In this document: positions 46,063 to 54,001 of the stretch, one piece after another
How positions within the stretch are numbered: position 1 is the stretch's first letter
How the letters are laid out: each line of letters starts with the position of its first letter
DNA from: an uncultured Spirochaetaceae bacterium
GTDB lineage: Bacteria > Spirochaetota > Spirochaetia > Sphaerochaetales > Sphaerochaetaceae
DNA length: 64,000 nt
Direction: 5' to 3'
Assembly: GCA_944392965.1 (NCBI GenBank)
Contig: CALXYM010000004.1
Location: 62,001-126,000, forward strand
Notes under the pieces: generated by a model
Seen by the model: the letters and a program-made list of their open reading frames with translations, nothing else
Databases searched by the model: none
Told to the model about the DNA's origin: nothing
Made by a program: the position numbers and the translations under genes

Positions 46063-47403
46063 CTACTTTATCCTATCTGCTTTTTTCCAAAGCCTCTTCG
46101 CACACTCCCTGCTCTTGGCATAGATCTCATCCGCATCAATATCGCAGAACTTCTTATCCTTGAGAACAGTCTTACCATTTATTATCACAGTATCTACCGA
46201 ATTGCTGCTTATTCCCCATACGAAATGGGTAGCCGCGTTCTTCTTTACAAGAGGTGTCGGAGCATCATAATCAAGAAGAACAAGATCAGCCTTGTAACCT
46301 TCTTTTATCCGACCAAGCTTGAAGCGGGAAGAGAACGCGCTCTCAACAAGAGCGTTTCCCCTGTTAAGAATCTTAAGGAAATCAGCGGGCCACATCGCAC
46401 CCCCATCATCCTTATGCTTGAAGAATGCGATCTTGATCTCCTCAAACATGTTACCACCACAGCCATCCGTACCAAGGACAAGCTTATCGATATCTCTAAG
46501 ATGCCTGTTGTAACCGACATGGTTGTTCATATTGCTCCTCGGATTATGCGCAAAGAAGCATTTTCTCTCATTGAGAAGCTCAATTTCTGAATCATAGAGG
46601 TACAGGCCATGTACAAGGAGGCTTCTCTCATTCAAGAGGTCAAAATCATCAAGCCTCTCCACGATATCCTTCGCATATCTGTGATGAGAATAGACCTGAT
46701 CATACTTATCCTCAGCGATGTGGATATGGATACCTCTTCCCGTCTCCTCCTCTGCGCCTTTAAGCATCACCATTCCCTCATCGGGAATCGTGAACGGGGC
46801 ATGCGCTCCTATCATGGCCTCGACAAGAACATCCTTCTTCTCCTTCAGTTCCTCATCGACCTCTTTTGCAAATCGTATGTTCTCTCTTACCCCGTCTCGA
46901 ATCTCATCCATGCCACGATTTCTGTCCGTCACCTCATAGCATGTCACTCCACGGATTCCGACTTCTCTCATTCCTTTTGCTATCACTGAAAGAGAGCCGT
47001 CGATGAACGACGGGGATGCATGATGATCCACGACACTGGTAGTGCCTGCCTTGATCGCATCCAGGGAACAGATGAGGGATGAGTAATATGTACTCTCCTC
47101 ATCAAGAGCCCTATCCAGACGCCACCACCACTCTCTCAGGACTTCGATGAAATCCCGCTGAGGATTTGAATCGATGAGCATTCCCCTCGAAAGCCCTGAA
47201 TAATAATGGTGATGGGCACACACATTGCCCGGGATCAGGGTCTTACCGCTTCCATCGATAATACACTCTGCCTTGACATCCAGGTTCACCCCGATCTTCT
47301 TGATCTCACTCTTTTCGATATAGACATCCTGCCCCTCTGTAACCGTATATGGGGGTTTAGTCTCGAAAAGACGCACGTTTCTTATCAATATGCTCATACT
47401 CAC
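46063..47403 (-). CDS. ssnA: SsnA-type amidohydrolase
   Basis: A 446-residue amidohydrolase-superfamily enzyme of the SsnA group. Metal ligands are visible in VCAHHHYYSGLSRG, the HIHIAEDKYD strand, LVHGLYL and GTDGCGGNMFEE; the family is close to guanine deaminase and chlorohydrolases. It overlaps ygfK by 4 bases and precedes ygeY. In gut bacteria ssnA co-occurs with ygfK and ygeX in purine catabolism, where it is thought to open or deaminate a ring intermediate. The exact reaction is inferred, not shown. Confidence 0.9.
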   Translation of the reverse strand: MSMSILIRNVRLFETKPPYTVTEGQDVYIEKSEIKKIGVNLDVKAECIIDGSGKTLIPGNVCAHHHYYSGLSRGMLIDSNPQRDFIEVLREWWWRLDRALDEESTYYSSLICSLDAIKAGTTSVVDHHASPSFIDGSLSVIAKGMREVGIRGVTCYEVTDRNRGMDEIRDGVRENIRFAKEVDEELKEKKDVLVEAMIGAHAPFTIPDEGMVMLKGAEEETGRGIHIHIAEDKYDQVYSHHRYAKDIVERLDDFDLLNERSLLVHGLYLYDSEIELLNERKCFFAHNPRSNMNNHVGYNRHLRDIDKLVLGTDGCGGNMFEEIKIAFFKHKDDGGAMWPADFLKILNRGNALVESAFSSRFKLGRIKEGYKADLVLLDYDAPTPLVKKNAATHFVWGISSNSVDTVIINGKTVLKDKKFCDIDADEIYAKSRECAKRLWKKADRIK

Positions 47404-50400
47404 TCCTCCACTGGACCAAGCAGGTAATGATAGCTTGTAAATATCTCGTCAATGAGCATCTCAAGCTCAGCAGGAAGTCCGTCTACCACAACAAGGCCAT
47501 CCTTATCAAAAGAACCAGAGAGGACTTCTCCTTCATAGCGGACTGAGAGGAACTGACCATCATAGAAGAAGCCATCGTTCGTGCTCTTCTCAAAATCCTC
47601 CCTCAAGCTGAAAATGGTGAACTTCTTCCTGTATGGGCCTCCAGAGTACGGACAGAACGTCTCACAGTTTCCGCACTCGTTACAGTATGCATCGAGGTGA
47701 ACGATTTCGAACGGATCGGAGAACGCTTCCCAGGATCTCATATCTATGGCGACATTTGCCCTGTTTGGACAGACATCCACACACTTGGAACAGAGATATG
47801 AACACTCAAGACAGCGTGAGGCCTCACGTTTGAAGAACTCATCATCAGAGAGGGTAAGATCAGATTGTACAAGATGTCTCTTCTTCTCAATGAGGGAAGC
47901 AAAATACTCATCTTCAGCCGCTCTCAGCTCCTCATCATCTTCATCTACATCATCATCTTCTTCATCGTGATGATGTCCGCAAGAACATTCTTCTCCCTCT
48001 TCATGATAGTGGTGATGTCCACAAGAGCACTCCTCACCCTCCTCATGGTGATGGTCACAGGAACACTCATCCTCATCTTCTTCCTCACTCTCGATGATAT
48101 CATCATAAACTTCATCAATAGCCTTTTCGACAGCTTCTCTCGCAGATGCAATGCATTCAACCACGGTACTAGGCCCTGTCATGGCATCTCCGATGAGGAA
48201 TACCCCATCCTCTTCCGCATTATAAGAGAGCTCTCTAAGATCCTCATCGCTCACAGCTTCCCCTATTGCAAGAATCAGGTAGTCACAAGGAATTGTTGCA
48301 CTCTCTCCTGTATCAACAGGACGCCTTCTTCCAGACTCATCCTTCTCACCCAAGGCCATCTTATTCATCGTAAGGAGACCGTCTTTGAAATCGACAGGAT
48401 TATTAAGCCAATTGAAACGAACTCCTTCCTTAAGAGCTTCCTCATACTCTTCCCTGTCGGCAGGCATCTCAGAGAAACTGCGTCTGTACACGATATCAAC
48501 AGTATCAACACCACCGCATCTCTTTGCAGCCCGGGCTGCATCCATCGCGGTATTTCCTGCACCGATGACTACGACATGGGATCCCAGAAGCGTCGATCCA
48601 TCTTTTTTCAAACGCCGGAGGAAACTCACAGCACTCTCACGCCTTCCGTTACCACTGATCGAGATATTCTTTGATTTCTCCGCACCAATTGCGACAAAGA
48701 CGTATTCAAAACCTTCCGCTTTAAGTTCCGAGATACTCTTATGACTGTTAAAGTGGAAGGTCACACCGTTCTCTTCTATGAATGCAACATCCGCATCTAT
48801 GACCTTGGAAGGAATCCTGAACTCGGGAATCGTACTTCTGCAGACACCTCCTGCACTCTCATCCTTCTCGAAAACGGACACATCGAATCCTGCACGGCGG
48901 AGGAAGAATGCAGCAGACAGTCCTGCCGGACCGGCTCCTATGACAGCGGCCTTCACATCCCCATCCTCAGGCTTCTCCCAAAGTTCCTTCTTATATTCCT
49001 CAAAAGCGGAAGAGGCAAGTCTCTTTTTAACTTCCCTGATCTTAACCGCCCCCTCATAATCCTTCCTTGTACAATGGTTCTGGCATTCATGACTGCATAT
49101 CCAGCCTGTTATATTCGGAAGAGCGTTATCCAGATAGATGAGGGCAAGAGCCTCGGCTTTCCTTCCCTCCGCAGCAAGATTCACATAATCAGGAATCATC
49201 TGGTGGATTGGACATGACTCCACGCATGGAGCGACAAAACAATCCAGGAGAGGAAGGGGTGTGCCAATCTTCACGCTGCCCATCCCTTTATAATCCTTTG
49301 AGGAGAACTCCTTCGGATCTTTTGCCTTCGTGCACAGCACTTCAAGTTTTCCTACATCTATACCGTTACAATCCCAGGAAGGGAGGGATGATAGTATTCT
49401 CGCATCCTCAGAAAGCCTATAATACCCACCGGGCTGCAGAAGATCGGTTGCAACGGTTATCGGGCGAATTCCAGTCTCGAAAAGCTCTTTTATATTTAAG
49501 GCATTCGCTCCTCCGGAATATGAGATCGGAAGACTACCGGAGAACTCTTTTGACAGTTTTAAAGCGACACTTAAAGAAAGTGGCATAAGAGCACGGCCTG
49601 ACATGTACATCTCATCTCCAGGCAGTACCCCCTGATTGTTCACAGACCCAAGCGTGTTAGTAAGCTTTACTCCAAAGCCCCGCCCCTTCTCCTTTGCCAG
49701 TTTCATAAGACGCTTAAGCATTGCAATAGCATCATCGTACTGCAAATCATGCTCAAAACTCTCCCTCTTAAGAGTCAAGTATCCATAACCGAGACCATCG
49801 AGGATTGAACGAACCTCATCATAACCGAGAAGAGTCGGATTAAGCTTAACGAAGGTATCAAGACCTTTTTCTGTGAGCATATAGGTACAGATAGCCTCAA
49901 TCTCCTTTGGAGGGCATCCATGCATCGTTGAAAGGGTAACAGAGGGGGATATGACATGGCTTATCTTATCGAGATTCTTTAAGACACTCTCTTCCTTACC
50001 CTCGTATATCGTTCCTTCGAATATCTTATCCTCCATCATCACCTTAAGAGAGGATTTGTAGGCTTCAAAAAACTCGCTCTTGCGGGCATCCATCATGGAG
50101 GAGATGAACCTCTCCATCTTCTCACTCTTAATTCCCTCAAGATTATATCCGACGGACATGTTGAATATGAATGAAGGACCTGTCCAGTTATCATGGCTAA
50201 GAATATCGAGCACATGTACGACAAACCATGCTTTCAGATACTCGTCATACGCTTTTTCCAGACTCAGCTCGGTAGACCATTCGGTATTGTATCCCTCATC
50301 ACGGGCGTCAATGCAAGGCTTGGCTATCTCAAGACTATCAAGAATCTGTACAGTCTTAAGCTCTATGAACCTTGCCCCTGCTAGGTAACTTGTTATTATG

Positions 50401-50603
50401 TTCTGTGAAAGCTGTGTATGGGGACCAGCGGCAGGCCCGAGAGGGGTTCTCGCACTCTGAGAAAACACCTTTATGCTCTTTTTATCATCATCAGAGAAGA
50501 ACATCTCCTTCTTAAGCCCGAATATGCTTCCTTGATTCCTCAACTCCCCCGTAATTCTTTCAAATAATTCCTCAAACGGTACAGGTCGCATTATGTCTGC
50601 CAT
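47400..50603 (-). CDS. ygfK: YgfK-type multidomain flavoprotein with His/Cys-rich insert
   Basis: A 1067-residue protein, about 35 longer than E. coli YgfK. Domains in order: a dihydroorotate-dehydrogenase-like region (residues 1-430); a GltD-like iron-sulfur start (DCFVAPCVESCPIHQMIPDY); FAD-binding AAVIGAGPAGLSAAFFLRR; a pyridine-nucleotide site VVVIGAGNTAMDAARAA; and C-terminal [4Fe-4S] motifs CLECSYLCSKCVDVCP and CNECGNCETFCP. It is annotated as a putative selenate reductase subunit, but its co-occurrence with ygeX/ssnA places it in purine catabolism as an electron-transfer enzyme. Residues about 839-890 are an inserted acidic His/Cys repeat: ECSCDHHH, ECSCGHHHYH, ECSCGHHH, with runs of Asp/Glu. 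That insert looks metal-binding. First gene of the operon. Confidence 0.93.
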   Translation of the reverse strand: MADIMRPVPFEELFERITGELRNQGSIFGLKKEMFFSDDDKKSIKVFSQSARTPLGPAAGPHTQLSQNIITSYLAGARFIELKTVQILDSLEIAKPCIDARDEGYNTEWSTELSLEKAYDEYLKAWFVVHVLDILSHDNWTGPSFIFNMSVGYNLEGIKSEKMERFISSMMDARKSEFFEAYKSSLKVMMEDKIFEGTIYEGKEESVLKNLDKISHVISPSVTLSTMHGCPPKEIEAICTYMLTEKGLDTFVKLNPTLLGYDEVRSILDGLGYGYLTLKRESFEHDLQYDDAIAMLKRLMKLAKEKGRGFGVKLTNTLGSVNNQGVLPGDEMYMSGRALMPLSLSVALKLSKEFSGSLPISYSGGANALNIKELFETGIRPITVATDLLQPGGYYRLSEDARILSSLPSWDCNGIDVGKLEVLCTKAKDPKEFSSKDYKGMGSVKIGTPLPLLDCFVAPCVESCPIHQMIPDYVNLAAEGRKAEALALIYLDNALPNITGWICSHECQNHCTRKDYEGAVKIREVKKRLASSAFEEYKKELWEKPEDGDVKAAVIGAGPAGLSAAFFLRRAGFDVSVFEKDESAGGVCRSTIPEFRIPSKVIDADVAFIEENGVTFHFNSHKSISELKAEGFEYVFVAIGAEKSKNISISGNGRRESAVSFLRRLKKDGSTLLGSHVVVIGAGNTAMDAARAAKRCGGVDTVDIVYRRSFSEMPADREEYEEALKEGVRFNWLNNPVDFKDGLLTMNKMALGEKDESGRRRPVDTGESATIPCDYLILAIGEAVSDEDLRELSYNAEEDGVFLIGDAMTGPSTVVECIASAREAVEKAIDEVYDDIIESEEEDEDECSCDHHHEEGEECSCGHHHYHEEGEECSCGHHHDEEDDDVDEDDEELRAAEDEYFASLIEKKRHLVQSDLTLSDDEFFKREASRCLECSYLCSKCVDVCPNRANVAIDMRSWEAFSDPFEIVHLDAYCNECGNCETFCPYSGGPYRKKFTIFSLREDFEKSTNDGFFYDGQFLSVRYEGEVLSGSFDKDGLVVVDGLPAELEMLIDEIFTSYHYLLGPVEE

Positions 50604-50655
50604 CGCTTTTCTCCTATCAATTTAATTCTACCTTATTAAAAGTAACTGTCAATCA

Positions 50656-50681
50656 AAATGTTGCAACAAACTGCAACATTT
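50656..50681. promoter_or_regulatory. Inverted repeat upstream of ygfK
   Basis: Perfect 9-bp arms AAATGTTGC / GCAACATTT are separated by 8 bases, 53-78 bases before the ygfK start. This symmetry and position fit a transcription factor operator. Confidence 0.55.
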
Positions 50682-50847
50682 GAAGCACAATTTTCAATAT
50701 TTTTTACTTTATTTTTGCAGATAATTCGCAGTAGTCTATCATCCAAAAACAATAGGACCAATACCTAAATATTACATCTCTCAATTCCAAGATATGTATT
50801 TTATAATCTCCCATCCTACAACTTGGAAAACTAAAGATATCCCAGTA

Positions 50848-50861
50848 TTGATAAGAATCGG
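50848..50861 (+). promoter_or_regulatory. FNR/CRP-like half-matched site
   Basis: TTGATAAGAATCGG fits the FNR-type consensus TTGAT-N4-ATCAA at eight of ten positions. It lies between ygfK and the divergent ferredoxin gene. Tentative. Confidence 0.3.
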
Positions 50862-50905
50862 TTTATATTTCACTTATTTTATTTTTTTAGAGAGTTCTCT
50901 ATTTT

Positions 50906-50921
50906 TGTTGTTTTTACAACA
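50906..50921. promoter_or_regulatory. Inverted repeat upstream of the ferredoxin gene
   Basis: A perfect TGTTGT-N4-ACAACA symmetry lies 56 bases before the ferredoxin start. Its half-site TGTTG is shared with the repeat at 50656, so one regulator could act on both promoters. The rest of the 373-base gap (50604-50976) is AT-rich and I see nothing else in it. Confidence 0.5.
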
Positions 50922-50976
50922 TAATTTTCACATTGGATAAAGTACAATATCCATATAAATATCAAGGAGAAACAAG

Positions 50977-51663
50977 ATGATCAGAAAAATTGTAAACATA
51001 GATGAAAAGAAATGCACCGGCTGTGGTGCCTGTGTATCTGCATGCCATGAGGGGGCCATCGCAATGGTAAATGGGAAGGCAAAGCTCATAAGGGATGATT
51101 ACTGCGACGGCCTTGGAGACTGTCTTCCCTCCTGCCCTGCTGATGCCATTATGATAATTGAAAGAGAAGCCCTCTCTTATGATGAGGAGGCTGTTAAAGA
51201 GGCCCATAATCAGAAGAAAACAGATTCATGCGGATGCCCCGGTTCCATGGCAAAAGAAGTAAAAAGAGAGGATGAAAGACCTATCCATTCCCATTTTACT
51301 GAGAGCAGGCTTTCCAACTGGCCAGTTCAAATCAAACTTGTACCAGTAAGTGCACCTTATTTCAATGGAGCAGATCTGCTCATAGCGGCAGACTGTACGG
51401 CATATGCCTATGGATCCTTCCATGAGAAGTTCATGAGAAACAGGATTACCCTCATAGGTTGTCCGAAGCTGGATGGGATAGATTACACGGAAAAGCTTGC
51501 CTCGATAATCCTTGCAAATGAGATAAACTCTGTGACAGTGACACGAATGGAGGTACCTTGCTGTGGAGGTCTTGAAATGGCGGTAAGGAAAGCACTTGAA
51601 ATAAGTGGGAAGAATATACCGCTCTCCGTTATCACGCTTTCAACTGAGGGGAGAATCCTTTGA
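50977..51663 (+). CDS. Ferredoxin-type 4Fe-4S protein
   Basis: A 228-residue protein with two N-terminal [4Fe-4S] clusters (CTGCGACVSACHEGA and CDGLGDCLPSCPADA, the second irregular) and a C-terminal domain with CGCPGS, DCTAYAYG, a LIGCPKLDG strand and VPCCGGLE. The C-terminal part is typical of iron-sulfur proteins encoded beside hybrid-cluster and anaerobic redox systems. AAGGAG lies before the ATG. It is divergent from ygfK and overlaps the next gene by one base, so both may feed electrons to the same pathway. The partner reaction is unknown. Confidence 0.8.
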   Translation: MIRKIVNIDEKKCTGCGACVSACHEGAIAMVNGKAKLIRDDYCDGLGDCLPSCPADAIMIIEREALSYDEEAVKEAHNQKKTDSCGCPGSMAKEVKREDERPIHSHFTESRLSNWPVQIKLVPVSAPYFNGADLLIAADCTAYAYGSFHEKFMRNRITLIGCPKLDGIDYTEKLASIILANEINSVTVTRMEVPCCGGLEMAVRKALEISGKNIPLSVITLSTEGRIL

Positions 51664-52130
51664 TGAACGAAAAGAAAGGACAACTGCTTTCAGCTCTTAT
51701 CGGACTGGCACGCGCAAGTGAGAATAATGAATGTAAACTGACAGAGGATACGGATCGCATCGTCACAGACTCACTTGTCACACTCGCAGAAGAGGATATA
51801 AACACCCGTGTACTTGAATATCTCCTACTGAATATTAAAAAGGAGAAAAAGCGTCTTGTGCCAGACTGTTTCAACTGCTCATCCCCTTGTGGAAGGACAA
51901 AAGATTATGATTTATCACTGATGAAAAAGGACGGAGATATAATAAGGAAACTCAAAACGGAACTGATTTCTTCTCTTATTCAGATTGCGAAGAACTCTTC
52001 TGGGAGGAAATCAACATCCTATCTTTATAAGGGGTTATATTATATGGGGCTTACAGATGTGACTAAGGGATTTCTCACATATTTTATAGATGAAGTGAAA
52101 GCCATCATAGCCCTATCTTCACAGTCATAA
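51663..52130 (+). CDS. Helical cysteine-containing protein, unknown
   Basis: A 155-residue mostly helical protein with a central DCFNCSSPCGRTKDYDL cluster (about residues 67-83). That CxxC-x3-C arrangement and the flanking helices resemble the N-terminal helical bundle of hybrid-cluster (hydroxylamine reductase) proteins, but no catalytic domain follows. The start is the ATG at 51663, which overlaps the TGA of the ferredoxin gene and has GGGGAGA upstream. It is translationally coupled to the ferredoxin and may be its small partner. Confidence 0.65.
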   Translation: MNEKKGQLLSALIGLARASENNECKLTEDTDRIVTDSLVTLAEEDINTRVLEYLLLNIKKEKKRLVPDCFNCSSPCGRTKDYDLSLMKKDGDIIRKLKTELISSLIQIAKNSSGRKSTSYLYKGLYYMGLTDVTKGFLTYFIDEVKAIIALSSQS

Positions 52131-52142
52131 TGCTGTCCCAAA

Positions 52143-52480
52143 CTATATTCTCCTGATTATCTTCAGCATGGTCGTAATGTCCTCACTTGCCATGGCTACT
52201 TTCGATTTCTCAATCAGAATATTGCCTCCCGTCATTATGTAAGATGGCATTATCCTGATTTCGGCCTTTTAACTGCATTCGTAACATATATGCCCAAATC
52301 CAATATATCCTCCATGAATGATACATGAACTCCTGCAGCCTGAAAAAGAGAGATTGCTGCTCTCTGGTAATCGGATTTTTCCCCTCCATAGAAATCATCA
52401 GAAGGATTGGAAGGAACCACCTCGTTTATCATGATCGCTTTAATCTGAAGAGGATCAATTTCCACATCGTTTATATACAT
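52143..52480 (-). pseudogene. Uracil-DNA glycosylase superfamily gene with internal deletion
   Basis: The first part (52480-52250) reads KAIMINEVVPSNPSDDFYGG, then ISLFQAAGVHVSFMEDILDL and GIYVTNAVKRPKSG before a TAA: the N-terminal half of a uracil-DNA glycosylase-like protein. In another frame the next codons read MPSYIMTGGNILIEKSKVAM and SEDITTMLKI, the family's C-terminus (PSYIMTGG), ending at 52143. The middle of the protein is missing, so a deletion of several tens of codons joined the two parts out of frame. Confidence 0.75.
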
Positions 52481-52583
52481 GCCATTTTTTAATTCCGACT
52501 CTTACTTCAAGTTCTCTCCTGATATTCATGATATACCCTCGAATCATCAATTAACATTTAACTAAACAAAAGAAATCGTATGC

Positions 52584-53873
52584 TTAAGGAGCCAAAAGTG
52601 AAATAGGTACTTCATAAACACCATCATCTCTTAGTCTGGCATATTTTCCAGCTGTTATCACCATCATAAAAGAGGGCTCCTTCATGTGCATATAATCCAT
52701 CTTTTCCTTTATTTTTATAAGATTCTTTGCTCCCTCATCGATTCGCTTAGGATCAAAAAGTTTTACTTCGAACATTGCCCAGCGTTGATCCCTCAATTCC
52801 ATTACGGCATCCGCTTCAAGGCCTTTCGAATCTCTATAATGATAGATGGAAGCATTCAATGCACTTCCATATACCCGTAAATCTTTAATTACGAATGACT
52901 CAAAAAGAAATCCAAACGTTCTAAAATCTTTTAACAAGACGCTAGGAGAAAGTCCAAGGGAAGCTACTGCAAGTGAAGGTTCAGAAAACTGTCTTGTTGG
53001 ACTTCCTTGAACACGTACTTTTGATCTCACATAAGGGGACCAAGCATCTACATCCTCTGTTATGAACATCGATTCGAGTAATGAAAGGTATTTAATCAAT
53101 GTATCGTCATTGAATAAGACATCCTCACTTTGGCTCATATCCTTTCTTATCAGACTTCGAGAGGCCTGGGTAGAAATATTCCTAGAATAAGAACGGATCA
53201 ATCTTCTCACATCACTTGGATTTTTTCTCAATCCAAGTTCCTCCATTTTCCTTTGAACATCTATATTTATCAATTCATCAAGCAGAACATAAGGAATTTC
53301 TAACGCATCTTCATCACTGTCATCAATACAGGCTGGCCATCCTCCCTTACATAATGCTAAAGCGACATCTTCCAAAGTACGATCTGAATGCTCACTGATA
53401 TACTGCTTACCATCATCAAATAATTTAGAAAGAGATATTTTACCATAAGAAAAACCAGTTTCGAAGGAGCTCATTGTATGCATTGTGAGGTTTGCAATAC
53501 GTCCAAACCCTGAATGAAAAATCTCTTTTCTCTCATTCTCATCAAGGGGAGTGGAAGAACCTGTCAGTATAAACTGTCCTCTTTTTCCTCTCGCATCAAC
53601 CTCTCTTCTTACAGCATCCCAAAGCCGTGGGGCATTCTGCCATTCATCAATAAGCAACGGAGCTTCCCTGTTGAGAATCTCAGAAGGCATGGTGTTGGCG
53701 AATTTAATAAAATCCTTTCCCTCTTCTGAATTATCAAGACATACCTCTGAATTTGAAACTTGCCTAGCCGATGTCGTCTTTCCACACCATTTAACCCCTG
53801 TAACTAAAACTGCACCCGACAGCCTTAACAGTTTTTTTAATTGCTGGTCAGACACTCTTTCCTTATAATCCAT
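52584..53873 (-). CDS. DUF4143-family AAA ATPase
   Basis: A 429-residue ATPase. Walker A is GVKWCGKT (about 26-33, with the family's usual WCGKT), Walker B is LLIDEWQNAP, and ILTGSSTPL is the sensor region. DUF4143 follows from about residue 190, and the end has the nuclease-like DSKGLEADAVMEL and AMFEVKLF (the D-ExK pattern). These proteins are widespread in accessory DNA and their function is unknown. Three exact-length 23-bp repeats lie 32 bases upstream (53905-53973). It is monocistronic, between the broken glycosylase gene and the permease. Confidence 0.85.
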   Translation of the reverse strand: MDYKERVSDQQLKKLLRLSGAVLVTGVKWCGKTTSARQVSNSEVCLDNSEEGKDFIKFANTMPSEILNREAPLLIDEWQNAPRLWDAVRREVDARGKRGQFILTGSSTPLDENERKEIFHSGFGRIANLTMHTMSSFETGFSYGKISLSKLFDDGKQYISEHSDRTLEDVALALCKGGWPACIDDSDEDALEIPYVLLDELINIDVQRKMEELGLRKNPSDVRRLIRSYSRNISTQASRSLIRKDMSQSEDVLFNDDTLIKYLSLLESMFITEDVDAWSPYVRSKVRVQGSPTRQFSEPSLAVASLGLSPSVLLKDFRTFGFLFESFVIKDLRVYGSALNASIYHYRDSKGLEADAVMELRDQRWAMFEVKLFDPKRIDEGAKNLIKIKEKMDYMHMKEPSFMMVITAGKYARLRDDGVYEVPISLLAP

Positions 53874-53904
53874 GAGAAAATTATAAGTGATGTTTTTTTT
53901 TCTG

Positions 53905-53973
53905 TCTAGTACGGAACTTTTTCCATATCTAGTACGATATTTTCACCATATCTAATACGAAACTTTTCCCATA
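53905..53973 (+). repeat. Three tandem 23-bp direct repeats before the DUF4143 gene
   Basis: Units at 53905-53927, 53928-53950 and 53951-53973 each start TCTA(G/A)TACG and end CCATA, with an A/T-rich centre. They are contiguous with no spacer. The minus-strand gene starts at 53873, so the array covers its promoter region and could be a set of binding sites. Confidence 0.9.
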
Positions 53974-54001
53974 TTAGGTTTAAAATATTGTTTTATAGGG
54001 T

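Noticed and set aside
47865-48674. A 269-codon plus-strand frame opposite ygfK
   Set aside because: It arises from the acidic His/Cys repeat read backwards, giving hydrophobic Ile/Phe/Leu/Ser runs; no ribosome site.
53905-53973. CRISPR array
   Set aside because: The three units are contiguous, without spacers, and no cas gene is in the window.
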